Source: Streptococcus downei MFe28 | Lineage (GTDB): Bacteria; Bacillota; Bacilli; Lactobacillales; Streptococcaceae | Length of the DNA stretch: 64,000 nt | Direction: 5' to 3' | Assembly (NCBI RefSeq): GCF_900459175.1 | Contig: NZ_UHFA01000002.1 | Span: 2,046,001-2,110,000 of the forward strand | Shown here: in pieces, positions 15,638-24,068 of the stretch | How the letters are laid out: every line of letters starts with the position of its first letter | How positions within the stretch are numbered: the first letter of the stretch is position 1 | Position numbers and translations under genes: made by a program | Notes under the pieces: model-generated | The model's input: the letters and a program-made list of their open reading frames with translations, nothing else | The model's database searches: none | What the model was told of the DNA's origin: nothing

Positions 15638-16114
15638 CTAATCCTCCTCCTGATCCTTACTTCTAACGACACTAATCATTTGGGCTTCTGACTTTCTCAG
15701 GGATAATTCATAACCCCTCAAGCTAATTTCGATAGGGTCGCCTAGAGGAGCAACCTTACGGAGGTAAATCTTGGTATGCCTAGTCAGGCCCATATCCATC
15801 AGGCGACGTTTGGCTTCATTGAGGGCAAGGATATTGTCAATATAGGCAGACTGACCTACCTCTAAGTCAGACAGAGGGAGAGTCTCCTGTTCCTCGGACA
15901 GCTCGGTCACATCAATATTGGCCAAAATCGAGGTATCAAAAGCCAGACGATTAGCCTTTAAGACGATAATAGCGCTGGATTTGGTTTTGGAAAGAACTTT
16001 AAGAGTCGTGCCTACCTTGAGGCCCAGATTAGCCAGATGGCGCAGACTAACTTCTGGTAGATTAATGCTGGCAATCTGGTAGGATTTGTTCAAATCCGCC
16101 TCTTGTAAAATCAT
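15638..16114 (-). CDS. feoA: FeoA, tandem-domain ferrous iron transport protein
   Basis: 158 residues, about twice a single FeoA. Two SH3-like FeoA domains are visible. The first (about 1-72) contains LRHLANLGLKVGTTLKVLSK, and the second (about 80-152) contains EAKRRLMDMGLTRHTKI followed by APLGDPIEISLRGYELSLRKSEA. FeoA is cytosolic and supports FeoB activity. It is the first gene of the feo unit, immediately 5' of feoB. Confidence 0.93.
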   Translation of the reverse strand: MILQEADLNKSYQIASINLPEVSLRHLANLGLKVGTTLKVLSKTKSSAIIVLKANRLAFDTSILANIDVTELSEEQETLPLSDLEVGQSAYIDNILALNEAKRRLMDMGLTRHTKIYLRKVAPLGDPIEISLRGYELSLRKSEAQMISVVRSKDQEED

Positions 16115-16207
16115 TTAGGCCTCCTCTACCCGTTCGGAAAATTTTTCTGCCTTCATTATACCATAGAAAAGCCTGTTAAATAAGCGTTTTCAGAAGATTG
16201 GAATCAT

Positions 16208-16251
16208 TTCAAAAAGGAGCCAAAGATTAGAATCTCTAGCCCCTTTTTGAA
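16208..16251. terminator. Bidirectional hairpin upstream of feoA
   Basis: Arms TTCAAAAAGGAGC and GCCCCTTTTTGAA (one mismatch), with A/T runs inside the arms. It separates the ABC transporter unit from the feo unit. Confidence 0.6.
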
Positions 16252-16355
16252 GGAATTGCTCTGGTTGACCAGCTATTTTCGCCCATCCATTGCTATTGGT
16301 CGCAAGCTAGCGACTTTGGGGCTAGCCCTTTGACTATCTCAACCTTACCCTTACT

Positions 16356-16381
16356 AAAAAATGAACCCCATCTACTGGGGT
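16356..16381 (-). terminator. Terminator of the amino-acid ABC transporter unit
   Basis: ACCCCA-5 bases-TGGGGT stem followed on the minus strand by a short spacer and T6, about 23 bases past the ATPase stop codon. Confidence 0.75.
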
Positions 16382-16403
16382 CCATCAATCTATCTCTCTT
16401 GAT

Positions 16404-17138
16404 TTAGAGTACTTTCCCTAAGAAGTCCTTGGTTCGGTCTTCCTTGGTATGGTCAAAGACTTCTTGAGGACTTCCTTCCTCAACGATAACGCCACCGTCC
16501 ATGAAAATGACCCGATCGGCCACTTCTTTTGCGAAGCCCATTTCATGGGTGACAATGACCATAGTCATACCAGACTTGGCTAGGTCTTGAATAACAGCCA
16601 AAACCTCTCCGACCATTTCAGGGTCGAGGGCTGACGTTGGCTCATCAAAGAGGAGGACATCAGGATCCATGGCCAAACCACGGGCAATGGCAATCCGCTG
16701 CTGCTGTCCGCCTGAAAGAGAGGTAGGATTGGCCTTGGCCTTGTCCTTAAGCCCAACCTTCTCCAAGAGTTCATAAGCCTTTTCTTCAGCATGACTCTTA
16801 GATTGACCCTTGACTTTGGTTGGCGCCAAAGTAATATTTTCTAGGACATTCATATTAGGGAAAAGATTGAATTGTTGGAAAACCATCCCCATCTTTTCAC
16901 GCATTTTGAAAACATCGTTTTTCTTATCAGTGATATCAACACCTTCAAAACTAACAGTCCCCTTGGTCGGAACTTCCAGAAGATTCATGGTTCTAAGGAA
17001 AGTTGATTTACCCGAACCCGACGGGCCAATGATAACAACAACTTCGCCTTTTTCAATGTCCAAATCAATCCCATTGAGGACTTCATTCTTACCAAAATAT
17101 TTATGCAGATTTTTTATACTAATCAAGGTATCAGTCAT
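16404..17138 (-). CDS. Polar amino-acid ABC transporter, ATP-binding protein
   Basis: 244 residues, GlnQ/HisP type. It has Walker [11 protein letters not shown]-loop [13 protein letters not shown], signature LSGGQQQR, Walker [14 protein letters not shown] and the switch His in VTHEMGFA. It powers uptake of a polar amino acid through the permease encoded directly upstream, which overlaps it by four bases (ATGA). No substrate-binding protein gene is next to the pair, so the receptor must be encoded elsewhere. The substrate is not predictable from the sequence alone. Confidence 0.93.
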   Translation of the reverse strand: MTDTLISIKNLHKYFGKNEVLNGIDLDIEKGEVVVIIGPSGSGKSTFLRTMNLLEVPTKGTVSFEGVDITDKKNDVFKMREKMGMVFQQFNLFPNMNVLENITLAPTKVKGQSKSHAEEKAYELLEKVGLKDKAKANPTSLSGGQQQRIAIARGLAMDPDVLLFDEPTSALDPEMVGEVLAVIQDLAKSGMTMVIVTHEMGFAKEVADRVIFMDGGVIVEEGSPQEVFDHTKEDRTKDFLGKVL

Positions 17139-17827
17139 GCTTTTTGTCCTTTCCCAAGACGATTTTCAAGCCACTTCTGACCAGCCGTCAGAACGGTTGT
17201 CAACATGAGGTAGTAGAAGGCTGCAAACAAGAGAGGTTCCAGCGGAACGTAGGTGGTTGCTAGAACAGTCTGAGCCCCATTCCAGAGTTCCATAATCCCG
17301 ATAGTTTGCAAGAGGGAACTATCCTTAATGATGGTAATAAATTCATTACCCAGAGCTGGCAAAATATTCTTGAAGGCCTGGGGTAAAACCACATAGCGCA
17401 TAGCTTTGGCTGGCTTAATCCCCAAGGAATAGGCCGCTTCCACTTGTCCCTTGGGAACAGCTTCAATCCCAGCCCGAACGATTTCAGAGATATAGGCCCC
17501 GCTGTTAAGCGAAAGGATGATAATCCCTGGAATCAGGCGGGAGAAGTCAAGCTCCACTGTTCCAAACCCAATGGTGGGAGCACTCTTAAAATTCATCCAG
17601 AGGAAGGCAATCATGATTTGCACAACCATGGGAGTTCCGCGAAAGACCCAGACATAAAAGCTAACTAGGTAATTTAACAGCTTGATATTTGAGCGTTTTG
17701 CTAGAGCGACTAGGACCCCTAGAATGGTCCCCAAAAAGACTACACAGACAGAAATCATAACGGTGACAAGGACACCGTAGTTGAAATAACCCCAATATTT
17801 GGGCAAGAAAGAAAAATCGAAATTCAC
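17135..17827 (-). CDS. Polar amino-acid ABC transporter, permease protein
   Basis: 230 residues with about five membrane segments, of the His/Glu/Gln/Arg permease family. The EAA loop is clear: [20 protein letters not shown] followed by EAAYSLG, where the ATPase docks. It lacks any fused substrate-binding domain, unlike many streptococcal homologues that carry one. First gene of a two-gene unit with the ATPase. A promoter and a CodY-like sequence lie upstream. Confidence 0.92.
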   Translation of the reverse strand: MNFDFSFLPKYWGYFNYGVLVTVMISVCVVFLGTILGVLVALAKRSNIKLLNYLVSFYVWVFRGTPMVVQIMIAFLWMNFKSAPTIGFGTVELDFSRLIPGIIILSLNSGAYISEIVRAGIEAVPKGQVEAAYSLGIKPAKAMRYVVLPQAFKNILPALGNEFITIIKDSSLLQTIGIMELWNGAQTVLATTYVPLEPLLFAAFYYLMLTTVLTAGQKWLENRLGKGQKA

Positions 17828-17920
17828 AGATTTACTCCTATTTTAGATAGCCAAAGGCAGCTTTCTCATGACAATTAGTGGCTCACTTTCAAGGCCACCT
17901 TGTCAATAAATTTGTAAATT

Positions 17921-17949
17921 ATTTTACCATAAAATGAATAATAATACAA
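17921..17949 (-). promoter_or_regulatory. Promoter of the ABC transporter pair
   Basis: -35 TTGTAT (17944-17949), 17-base spacer, -10 TAAAAT (17921-17926), about 95 bases before the permease start. Confidence 0.6.
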
Positions 17950-17960
17950 TATCATTTTAT

Positions 17961-17975
17961 AATTTTCTGATTTTT
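17961..17975. promoter_or_regulatory. Possible CodY box
   Basis: AATTTTCTGATTTTT matches 12 of 15 positions of the CodY consensus AATTTTCWGAAAATT, just upstream of the -35. This suits an amino-acid transporter, but the match is imperfect and the region is AT-rich. Confidence 0.35.
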
Positions 17976-18021
17976 CATTGATTCTTGTATATTTTTTGAA
18001 AAGGTCAGAGGACAGATAAAT

Positions 18022-18075
18022 AAAAAGCCAATTGGAAGCCCTGCCAGGCTGGCAGAGACCTCCAATCAGCTTTTT
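18022..18075. terminator. Bidirectional terminator hairpin
   Basis: Long stem AAAAAGC...ATTGGA / TCCAAT...GCTTTTT with an inner CTGCCAG/CTGGCAG helix and T5, about 40 bases past the stop of the following membrane gene. Confidence 0.8.
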
Positions 18076-18114
18076 AGGCGAGGCATAGTTATCGCTCCAA
18101 TTATCTAAATTGCT

Positions 18115-18702
18115 TTAGAAAAATGGTGAGTTTTCCTCTTCTTCTGCTACAGACTTGTCAGTAGCTTGCTTACTTTGAGCAGGCTGACTAAGGCTACTAT
18201 CAGTGCTTGACTGGCTACTGGTCACGGGCGCAAATGAGAAATCCATTCCGACAAAAAGGTTGACAATAGCTAGGGCTAGGCTGGCTGCTAGAAGAATGAG
18301 AAGTAGCAAGGAGAAAATGCCAGGTACTAAGACTAAACCAACCAGCAGACAGTAGCCCATTAGGAGGCTAGCTATGATGCCTAGACAAGAAGTTAGCCAT
18401 TGCAAGACCTTATCGGTTCCCTTGATTTTCACGTATCGCATCAGATTAATCTGACCTAGAATGACTGTCAAGGCAAGGAGCCCACAGGCTATCAAGACCA
18501 GCCACTCACCGCCTTGCAGGCCTCCTACCTTCAAGCCTGTCCAGAGGAAGCTAAAAAGATTGGAATAGATGAAAGACTGGCGAGGGGTCGCCCCTATGAG
18601 AAGGACGAGAACGAGTGCTATAAACCCTAAGCTCGATGCGGTGTTCTTCATGATAAGGTAGGTTTGGTACTTACTGGCTCCTGAATTCGTATTTTCTGTC
18701 AT
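18115..18702 (-). CDS. Four-helix membrane protein of unknown function
   Basis: 195 residues: a short polar N-terminus, four hydrophobic segments (about 24-45, 65-85, 103-120, 123-150) and a Ser/Gln/Glu-rich, disordered C-terminal tail (about 155-195) ending EEEENSPFF. There are no catalytic or transport motifs. It stands alone between a terminator and the DUF1797 gene. I do not recognise the family; the tail could be a target for phosphorylation or protein contact, but this is a guess. Confidence 0.7.
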   Translation of the reverse strand: MTENTNSGASKYQTYLIMKNTASSLGFIALVLVLLIGATPRQSFIYSNLFSFLWTGLKVGGLQGGEWLVLIACGLLALTVILGQINLMRYVKIKGTDKVLQWLTSCLGIIASLLMGYCLLVGLVLVPGIFSLLLLILLAASLALAIVNLFVGMDFSFAPVTSSQSSTDSSLSQPAQSKQATDKSVAEEEENSPFF

Positions 18703-18764
18703 AGTCTCCTCCGTTCACAGCAAAAAAATCAGACCACTAGGAGAGTCTGATTTTCTGATAATTC

Positions 18765-18995
18765 TTAGTAAAGCAGGTCATAGATTTCCATAGCAATCAA
18801 GTCAATGCTATCGAAAGTATAGGTTTCACGCGCTTTAACATCACGCAATGTGAATACTGGACCATTTTCAGGATCATTGGCAAAAGAAACTTCCGCAACG
18901 ACTTGGCCATCACGCTCGAAATTCCTTTTCAAATTACCCCCATCTGTCGTCATCAAATTGAGACGATCAATGATTCTCACCAAATGTGATTCCAT
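18765..18995 (-). CDS. YkuJ-like DUF1797 family protein
   Basis: 76 residues, the usual size of the YkuJ/DUF1797 family in Firmicutes. The shared pattern is an N-terminal helix (VRIIDRLNLM), central strands with the segments RNFERDGQVVAEVSF and GPVFTLRD, and the closing helix YTFDSIDLIAMEIYDLL. It is a soluble, small alpha/beta protein of unknown role. GGAGA lies before the ATG. The gene is monocistronic by spacing. Confidence 0.75.
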   Translation of the reverse strand: MESHLVRIIDRLNLMTTDGGNLKRNFERDGQVVAEVSFANDPENGPVFTLRDVKARETYTFDSIDLIAMEIYDLLY

Positions 18996-19223
18996 GTAGA
19001 TTCTCCTTAGCTAAGCACATGAGGGTGGGAAAAATTTCCCCCATAACTACTTTATCCCCTTGTGCCTTTTATCTTTTAATCAGTCTTATTTTACCATAAA
19101 CTAGGGAAATGAGATAGGTCAAAGCCTTAAATAGGGAAATTTATCTCTTAGAAGTTACCCATTTTACTGAAATTCGATAAGCAAGGTCTCCATTAGCCTA
19201 GAAAGAATTTCTTCTGGTAGGAC

Positions 19224-20198
19224 CTAATCCTCTTGATAAGATTGATAGATAATGGCCTTGATAGCATGCATGCGGTTCTCTGCCTCTTGGAAAATAACGG
19301 GGCTGTACTTCTGGAAGACCTGATCAGTAATCTCCAGCTCACTATAGCCATACTTGTCGTAAATTTCTTGACCAATACTAGTGTTGAGATCATGGAAGGC
19401 TGGCAAACAGTGCAGGACGATGAGGTCGGGATTTTGTGCCAAATCTAGCAGACCTTGGTTGACTTGGTAGGGGAGGAGCCAATCAATCCTTTCCTTGAAG
19501 TCCACATCTTCCCCCATGGAGACCCAGACGTCGGTGTAAATCATATCCACACCCTTGACTGCTGCAGGATCTGCAGTTATCTCTAACTTGGCTCCACTAT
19601 TGTGCTTCTTGGCCAAATCAAGAACCGCTTTTTCTGGTTGCAGGCTTTCTGGGGCAATAATGGTACAGTTGACCCCTAAAATAGCCGAAGTAACTAAGAG
19701 GGAATTAGCCATATTATTGCGACCATCTCCAACATAGGCAATGCTGAGGCCTTCTAAACTACCGAAATGTTCCTTGAGTGTCAGAAAGTCGGCAATCATC
19801 TGGGTGGGATGCCAGCTGTCGGTCAAGCCATTCCAGACGGGGACACCAGAATACTTGGCCAGGGTTTCGACATCCTCCTGCTTAAAGCCCCGATATTCAA
19901 TGCCATCAAACATGGAGCCTAGGACCTTAGCCGTATCCGCCACAGACTCCTTCTTGCCCAGCTGGGTTTCTCCAGCCCCCAGATAGGTCACATTCATTCC
20001 CAAGTCCTGTCCAGCAACCGTGAAGGCTGACCTAGTCCTGGTTGAGGTCTTCTCAAAAATCAGGGCAATATTGAGCCCCTCTAAATATTTATGCGCCTGC
20101 TTCTTCTTTTTGAGGGTTTTAAACTTGGCAGCTGAATCAATCAAGCCTAGGAGCTCTTCCTTTGTGAAATCTATCTCTTTTAAAAATGATTTAGCCAT
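19224..20198 (-). CDS. argF: Ornithine carbamoyltransferase
   Basis: 324 residues. It joins carbamoyl phosphate and ornithine to citrulline, or works in reverse in the arginine deiminase pathway. Carbamoyl-phosphate site STRTR (about residues 52-56), HPTQ, the ornithine-specific loop VWVSMGE and the HCLPAF motif with the catalytic Cys are all intact; the C-terminal ENRMHAIKA is typical. No arcA, arcC or other arg gene is adjacent, so whether it acts anabolically (argF) or catabolically (arcB) is undecided. A consensus promoter and an ARG-box-like site straddling the start point suggest ArgR control. Confidence 0.9.
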   Translation of the reverse strand: MAKSFLKEIDFTKEELLGLIDSAAKFKTLKKKKQAHKYLEGLNIALIFEKTSTRTRSAFTVAGQDLGMNVTYLGAGETQLGKKESVADTAKVLGSMFDGIEYRGFKQEDVETLAKYSGVPVWNGLTDSWHPTQMIADFLTLKEHFGSLEGLSIAYVGDGRNNMANSLLVTSAILGVNCTIIAPESLQPEKAVLDLAKKHNSGAKLEITADPAAVKGVDMIYTDVWVSMGEDVDFKERIDWLLPYQVNQGLLDLAQNPDLIVLHCLPAFHDLNTSIGQEIYDKYGYSELEITDQVFQKYSPVIFQEAENRMHAIKAIIYQSYQED

Positions 20199-20214
20199 AT
20201 CTTTTTCCTTTTTC

Positions 20215-20228
20215 TGAATTTTTATACA
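20215..20228. promoter_or_regulatory. Candidate ARG box
   Basis: TGAATTTTTATACA (minus strand TGTATAAAAATTCA) resembles the half-site pair of Gram-positive ArgR/AhrC operators. It begins four bases downstream of the -10 box of argF, an effective repressor position. Confidence 0.45.
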
Positions 20229-20231
20229 GTT

Positions 20232-20259
20232 ATTCTACCTTATTTTGCGGAAATGTCAA
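20232..20259 (-). promoter_or_regulatory. Promoter of argF
   Basis: Consensus -35 TTGACA (20254-20259), 16-base spacer, -10 TAGAAT (20232-20237). Confidence 0.7.
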
Positions 20260-20327
20260 GACGTTTTTGTATTTTATTCACTTTTAGCACTCTAGCTTTT
20301 CATCTGCTAAAAAAACAATCTTTTTAC

Positions 20328-20355
20328 TTGCTTTCTATAGTTTGAGTGTTATAAT
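20328..20355 (+). promoter_or_regulatory. Promoter of clpE
   Basis: -35 TTGCTT (20328-20333), 16 bases, consensus -10 TATAAT (20350-20355). Confidence 0.7.
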
Positions 20356-20366
20356 AACACCATAGA

Positions 20367-20385
20367 TTTTGACCATTATTGACTA
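20367..20385 (+). promoter_or_regulatory. CtsR operator
   Basis: TTTTGACCATTATTGACTA is a tandem heptamer, the reverse complement form of the CtsR consensus (RGTCAAA-N3-RGTCAAA), with one mismatch. It lies just after the -10, the standard position for heat-shock repression of clpE. Confidence 0.8.
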
Positions 20386-20408
20386 TCGGTCGAGATCGGA
20401 GGTTTCCT

Positions 20409-22706
20409 ATGTTATGTCAAAATTGTAAGCTCAATGATGCGAGCATACATCTCTATACAAATGTCAACGGCCAGCAAAAGCAGATTGATCTCTGTCAAAA
20501 CTGCTACCGGATTATGAAGGCTGATCCAGAAAATATTCTCAACAGTAATTTAACCAGCCAAAATCCTCAAAGCCATCAAAACCAATCCATGGATTCATTC
20601 TTTGACGATTTCTTCGGAGATCTCAATAATTTCCGTGCCTTTAACCCAGACCTACCAAATTCTCCCCAATCACAGGCGGGACGCAATGGTGGCGATGGTG
20701 GTAACCGAGGCGGTAATAACGGCGGTGGCAATCAGGGCCGCAGACCGCAAGCTCAGCCCCAACAAGCCCAAGGTATCTTGGATGAATTTGGAATCAACAT
20801 CACTGATATGGCCCGTAGGGGCGACATTGACCCTGTAATCGGCCGTGACCAAGAGATCGTCCGAGTTATTGAAATTCTCAATCGTCGGACCAAGAACAAT
20901 CCTGTTCTCATCGGTGAGCCAGGTGTCGGTAAAACGGCTGTTGTTGAGGGCCTTGCCCAAAAGATTGTCGATGGCAGTGTTCCGCAAAAATTGCAGAGTA
21001 AGCAAGTCATCCGTTTAGATGTGGTCAGCCTAGTTCAAGGAACTGGTATCCGCGGTCAATTTGAGGAACGGATGCAAAGGTTGATGGAAGAAATCCGTCA
21101 GCGCCAGGATGTCATCCTCTTCATCGACGAAATCCATGAAATCGTCGGTGCCGGTGGTACGTCTGACGGTAGCATGGATGCTGGTAATATCCTCAAGCCA
21201 GCCCTAGCTCGTGGCGACCTACAGCTGGTTGGTGCCACCACCCTCAATGAATATCGCATTATCGAAAAGGACGCTGCCCTGGAAAGACGGATGCAGCCTG
21301 TCAAGGTGGATGAACCTTCCGTTGAAGAAACCATCACCATCCTCCATGGTATCCAAGCCAAGTATCAGGACTACCATCATGTTAAGTATACTGATGAGGC
21401 AATTGAAGCTGCGGCTCTTCTCTCCAATCGCTATATCCAGGACCGCTTCTTGCCTGATAAGGCCATTGACCTTTTGGATGAGGCCGGTTCCAAGATGAAC
21501 CTGACACTCAATTTCGTTGATCCTAAGGAAATTGACCAACGCTTGGTCGAGGCTGAGAATCTCAAGGCTCAAGCCACTCGTGAAGAAGACTTTGAGAAGG
21601 CCGCCTACTTCCGCGATCAGATTGCCAAGTACAAGGAAATGCAGTCCCAGCAACTGGATGAGCAAGATATTCCTGTCATCACCGAAAAGCATATTGAGGC
21701 TATCGTTGAAGAAAAGACCAATATCCCAGTCGGTGATTTGAAAGAAAAAGAACAGTCCCAACTGGTTAATCTGGCAGACGATCTTAAGTCTCGGGTTATT
21801 GGCCAAGATGACGCTGTTGATAAGATTGCCAAGGCTATTCGTCGTAATCGTGTCGGACTCGGTGCCCCAAATCGGCCAATTGGAAGCTTCCTCTTCGTTG
21901 GACCAACTGGTGTCGGTAAGACCGAGCTGTCCAAGCAACTAGCTATTGAGCTCTTCGGATCAGCTGACAGCATGATTCGCTTTGATATGTCCGAATACAT
22001 GGAAAAACATGCCGTGGCTAAATTGGTCGGAGCCCCTCCAGGTTATGTTGGTTATGAAGAGGCTGGTCAGTTAACCGAAAAGGTTCGCCGCAACCCCTAC
22101 TCCCTTATCCTGTTGGATGAAGTTGAAAAGGCCCATCCCGATGTCATGCACATGTTCCTGCAAGTTCTCGACGATGGTCGTTTGACCGATGGCCAAGGTC
22201 GGACCGTTAGCTTCAAAGACACCATCATCATTATGACTTCAAACGCCGGTACCGGTAAATCTGAAGCTTCTGTCGGTTTTGGAGCTGCCCGCGAAGGTCG
22301 GACCAATTCCGTCCTTGGAGAATTGAGCAACTTCTTTAGCCCAGAATTCATGAACCGTTTCGATGGTATTATTGAATTCAAGGCTCTGAGTAAGGACAAC
22401 CTTCTCCATATCGTCGACCTCATGTTGGACGATGTCAACAAACGCTTGTCCAGCAATGACCTTCATTTGGAAGTTACCGACAAGGTCAAGGAAAAATTGG
22501 TTGACCTCGGCTATGATCCTAAGATGGGAGCTAGACCTCTACGTCGGACCATCCAAGACCATATCGAAGATGCCATTACCGACTTCTACCTAGAAAATCC
22601 TAGTGAAAAGAACTTCAAGGCCGTCATGACCTCCAACGGTAAGATTAGCATCAAGGCTGCTAAAGTCAGCCAAGCTACCCAAGAGGAAAAGTCCCTTAAA
22701 GAATAG
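20409..22706 (+). CDS. clpE: ATP-dependent Clp protease ATP-binding subunit ClpE
   Basis: 765 residues; start at MLCQNCKL, with GGAGG just upstream, not ten codons earlier. ClpE is an AAA+ unfoldase that feeds damaged proteins to ClpP and helps remove the CtsR repressor after heat shock. Order of parts: zinc finger with two CQNC pairs (residues 3-32), a low-complexity Asn/Gly/Gln linker (about 45-125), AAA module 1 with GEPGVGKT (about 169), a UVR coiled segment [14 protein letters not shown] (about 392-410), AAA module 2 with GPTGVGKT (about 497), and a VGFG loop for ClpP docking. A CtsR site sits in the promoter. Confidence 0.96.
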   Translation: MLCQNCKLNDASIHLYTNVNGQQKQIDLCQNCYRIMKADPENILNSNLTSQNPQSHQNQSMDSFFDDFFGDLNNFRAFNPDLPNSPQSQAGRNGGDGGNRGGNNGGGNQGRRPQAQPQQAQGILDEFGINITDMARRGDIDPVIGRDQEIVRVIEILNRRTKNNPVLIGEPGVGKTAVVEGLAQKIVDGSVPQKLQSKQVIRLDVVSLVQGTGIRGQFEERMQRLMEEIRQRQDVILFIDEIHEIVGAGGTSDGSMDAGNILKPALARGDLQLVGATTLNEYRIIEKDAALERRMQPVKVDEPSVEETITILHGIQAKYQDYHHVKYTDEAIEAAALLSNRYIQDRFLPDKAIDLLDEAGSKMNLTLNFVDPKEIDQRLVEAENLKAQATREEDFEKAAYFRDQIAKYKEMQSQQLDEQDIPVITEKHIEAIVEEKTNIPVGDLKEKEQSQLVNLADDLKSRVIGQDDAVDKIAKAIRRNRVGLGAPNRPIGSFLFVGPTGVGKTELSKQLAIELFGSADSMIRFDMSEYMEKHAVAKLVGAPPGYVGYEEAGQLTEKVRRNPYSLILLDEVEKAHPDVMHMFLQVLDDGRLTDGQGRTVSFKDTIIIMTSNAGTGKSEASVGFGAAREGRTNSVLGELSNFFSPEFMNRFDGIIEFKALSKDNLLHIVDLMLDDVNKRLSSNDLHLEVTDKVKEKLVDLGYDPKMGARPLRRTIQDHIEDAITDFYLENPSEKNFKAVMTSNGKISIKAAKVSQATQEEKSLKE

Positions 22707-22719
22707 CCCTACCAAGAAG

Positions 22720-22747
22720 CCTGTCCCTAGCTAGAGACAGGTTTTTT
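22720..22747 (+). terminator. Terminator of clpE
   Basis: CCTGTC-10 bases-GACAGG followed by T6, 14 bases past the stop. Confidence 0.85.
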
Positions 22748-22919
22748 AGCTTCCTATAGTAGAGACCTTATCACAAGTCCAGAAAAGAAGTTTTCACCTC
22801 TTAATTAGTAAAAAATTTCGGGCTATTAGGCGAACTTAGAAGATTTTCAGCCAAAGAAAATAATTAGTCTGCCTTCATGTGTTATAATAAACTCAAGAAA
22901 TTAGAGACGAGGAATTCCT

Positions 22920-23372
22920 ATGACCACTCCTACATTTGGCCAAAAAGAGGCAGGCAAGGACTATGTCGCCCGCTATGGGGTCTATGCCGTTATCCCTAAT
23001 CCAGAGCAGACAAAAATCATCTTGGTTCAGGCACCAAACGGAGCCTGGTTCTTGCCGGGTGGTGAAATTGAAGCTGGTGAGGACCAGCTGTCTGCTCTAG
23101 AACGTGAACTGATTGAAGAGCTGGGCTTCAAGGCAGAGCTGGGTGAGTATTACGGTCAGGCCGATGAGTACTTTTATTCCAGCCACCGCGACACCTACTT
23201 CTACAATCCTGCCTATATTTACGAAGCAACCCGCTACACTGCCGTTGATAAACCTCTAGAAGATTTCAACAATCTAGCCTGGTTCCCTATTGACCAGGCT
23301 CTAGAAAAGCTAAAAAGAGGTAGCCACAAGTGGGGCATTGAGAAATGGAAAAAATCTCACAATTTTTTCTAA
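22920..23372 (+). CDS. NUDIX hydrolase
   Basis: 150 residues with a textbook Nudix box, GEIEAGEDQLSALERELIEE then LGF, fitting GX5EX7REUXEEXGU (about residues 50-72). Such enzymes cleave nucleoside diphosphate derivatives with a divalent metal. The actual substrate (oxidised nucleotide, nucleotide sugar or dinucleotide) cannot be told. It sits between clpE and the DUF1827 gene on the plus strand, a neighbourhood common in streptococci. A TATAAT-like -10 (GTTATAATAA, about 22881-22890) and GACGAGGA ribosome site precede it. Confidence 0.9.
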   Translation: MTTPTFGQKEAGKDYVARYGVYAVIPNPEQTKIILVQAPNGAWFLPGGEIEAGEDQLSALERELIEELGFKAELGEYYGQADEYFYSSHRDTYFYNPAYIYEATRYTAVDKPLEDFNNLAWFPIDQALEKLKRGSHKWGIEKWKKSHNFF

Positions 23373-23436
23373 CTCCCACTTTTTTCAAAAAATCGTGCTA
23401 TAATATGACTATGCAAGGTTCACAAGGAGGTCTTCA

Positions 23437-23739
23437 ATGAGACTAATAAACACAACGAGCAGCCACCCGTCGCTTGTTCGTAATCAGCTGCGCAATACCG
23501 ATGCTGAATTAGTTGAAGTTTATTCTGCTGGTAACAGCGATGTCGTCTTTTCTAAAGCACCTGGTCACTATGAGCTCCTGATTTCGAATCGGCACCGGGC
23601 CATCAAGGATAGCGAAATAGAAACCATTCGCGAATTCTTTTTCAAAAGGAAAATTGATCCTGATATTATTATCCCTGATAAAATCAAATCAAGTCACACA
23701 GAAAAGTTGATTGAAATCTCAATTCCAACAAGTGCATAA
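23437..23739 (+). CDS. DUF1827 family protein
   Basis: 100 residues opening MRLINTTSSHPSLVRNQL, the typical start of the lactic-acid-bacterial DUF1827 family. Mixed alpha/beta composition, no membrane segment, no known catalytic motif. A clear AAGGAGG lies eight bases before the ATG, and the upstream -10 is TATAAT (23400-23405 region). It follows the Nudix gene by 64 bases with its own promoter and terminator. No function is established for the family. Confidence 0.8.
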   Translation: MRLINTTSSHPSLVRNQLRNTDAELVEVYSAGNSDVVFSKAPGHYELLISNRHRAIKDSEIETIREFFFKRKIDPDIIIPDKIKSSHTEKLIEISIPTSA

Positions 23740-23747
23740 AGACAAAG

Positions 23748-23771
23748 GCTACTTGGATAAGTGGCTTTTTT
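23748..23771 (+). terminator. Terminator of the DUF1827 gene
   Basis: GCTACTT/AAGTGGC stem with a 4-base loop followed by T6, nine bases past the stop. Confidence 0.75.
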
Positions 23772-23962
23772 CTTTTGCCAGTTTATGATAGTCAAGAAAA
23801 ATCAAAAGTCCTTGAGGGTAATGAACTTAGCGGCAGGACTTCTTGTACAGTCAGGGTAAGGTTAGCAGATTTGGCTGCATCTTGAACTTATTCAACCTTT
23901 GTGACACCGAGAGTTGGCCTTGTGCCACGTCCGATTACCCATGCCGTTACCTCGGGGCTTTC

Positions 23963-23977
23963 GATTTTCATTGAGTA
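23963..23977 (+). repeat. Isolated BOX-like terminus
   Basis: GATTTTCATTGAGTA is identical to the end of the composite element at 13468-13482. No matching second terminus is seen nearby; the 23.78-23.98 kb stretch is otherwise unassigned and is probably a decayed copy. Confidence 0.55.
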
Positions 23978-24014
23978 CAACGGTGGCAAGCTCTGATTTT
24001 TAAAAAGTCTAGTA

Positions 24015-24052
24015 AAAAAGCTTTACAATCCTGGCGGACTGTAAAGCTTTTT
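24015..24052. terminator. Bidirectional terminator behind ileS
   Basis: Perfect arms AAAAAGCTTTACA and TGTAAAGCTTTTT around a 12-base loop, 17 bases past the ileS stop. Confidence 0.85.
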
Positions 24053-24068
24053 CTTATGATACAAGGTC

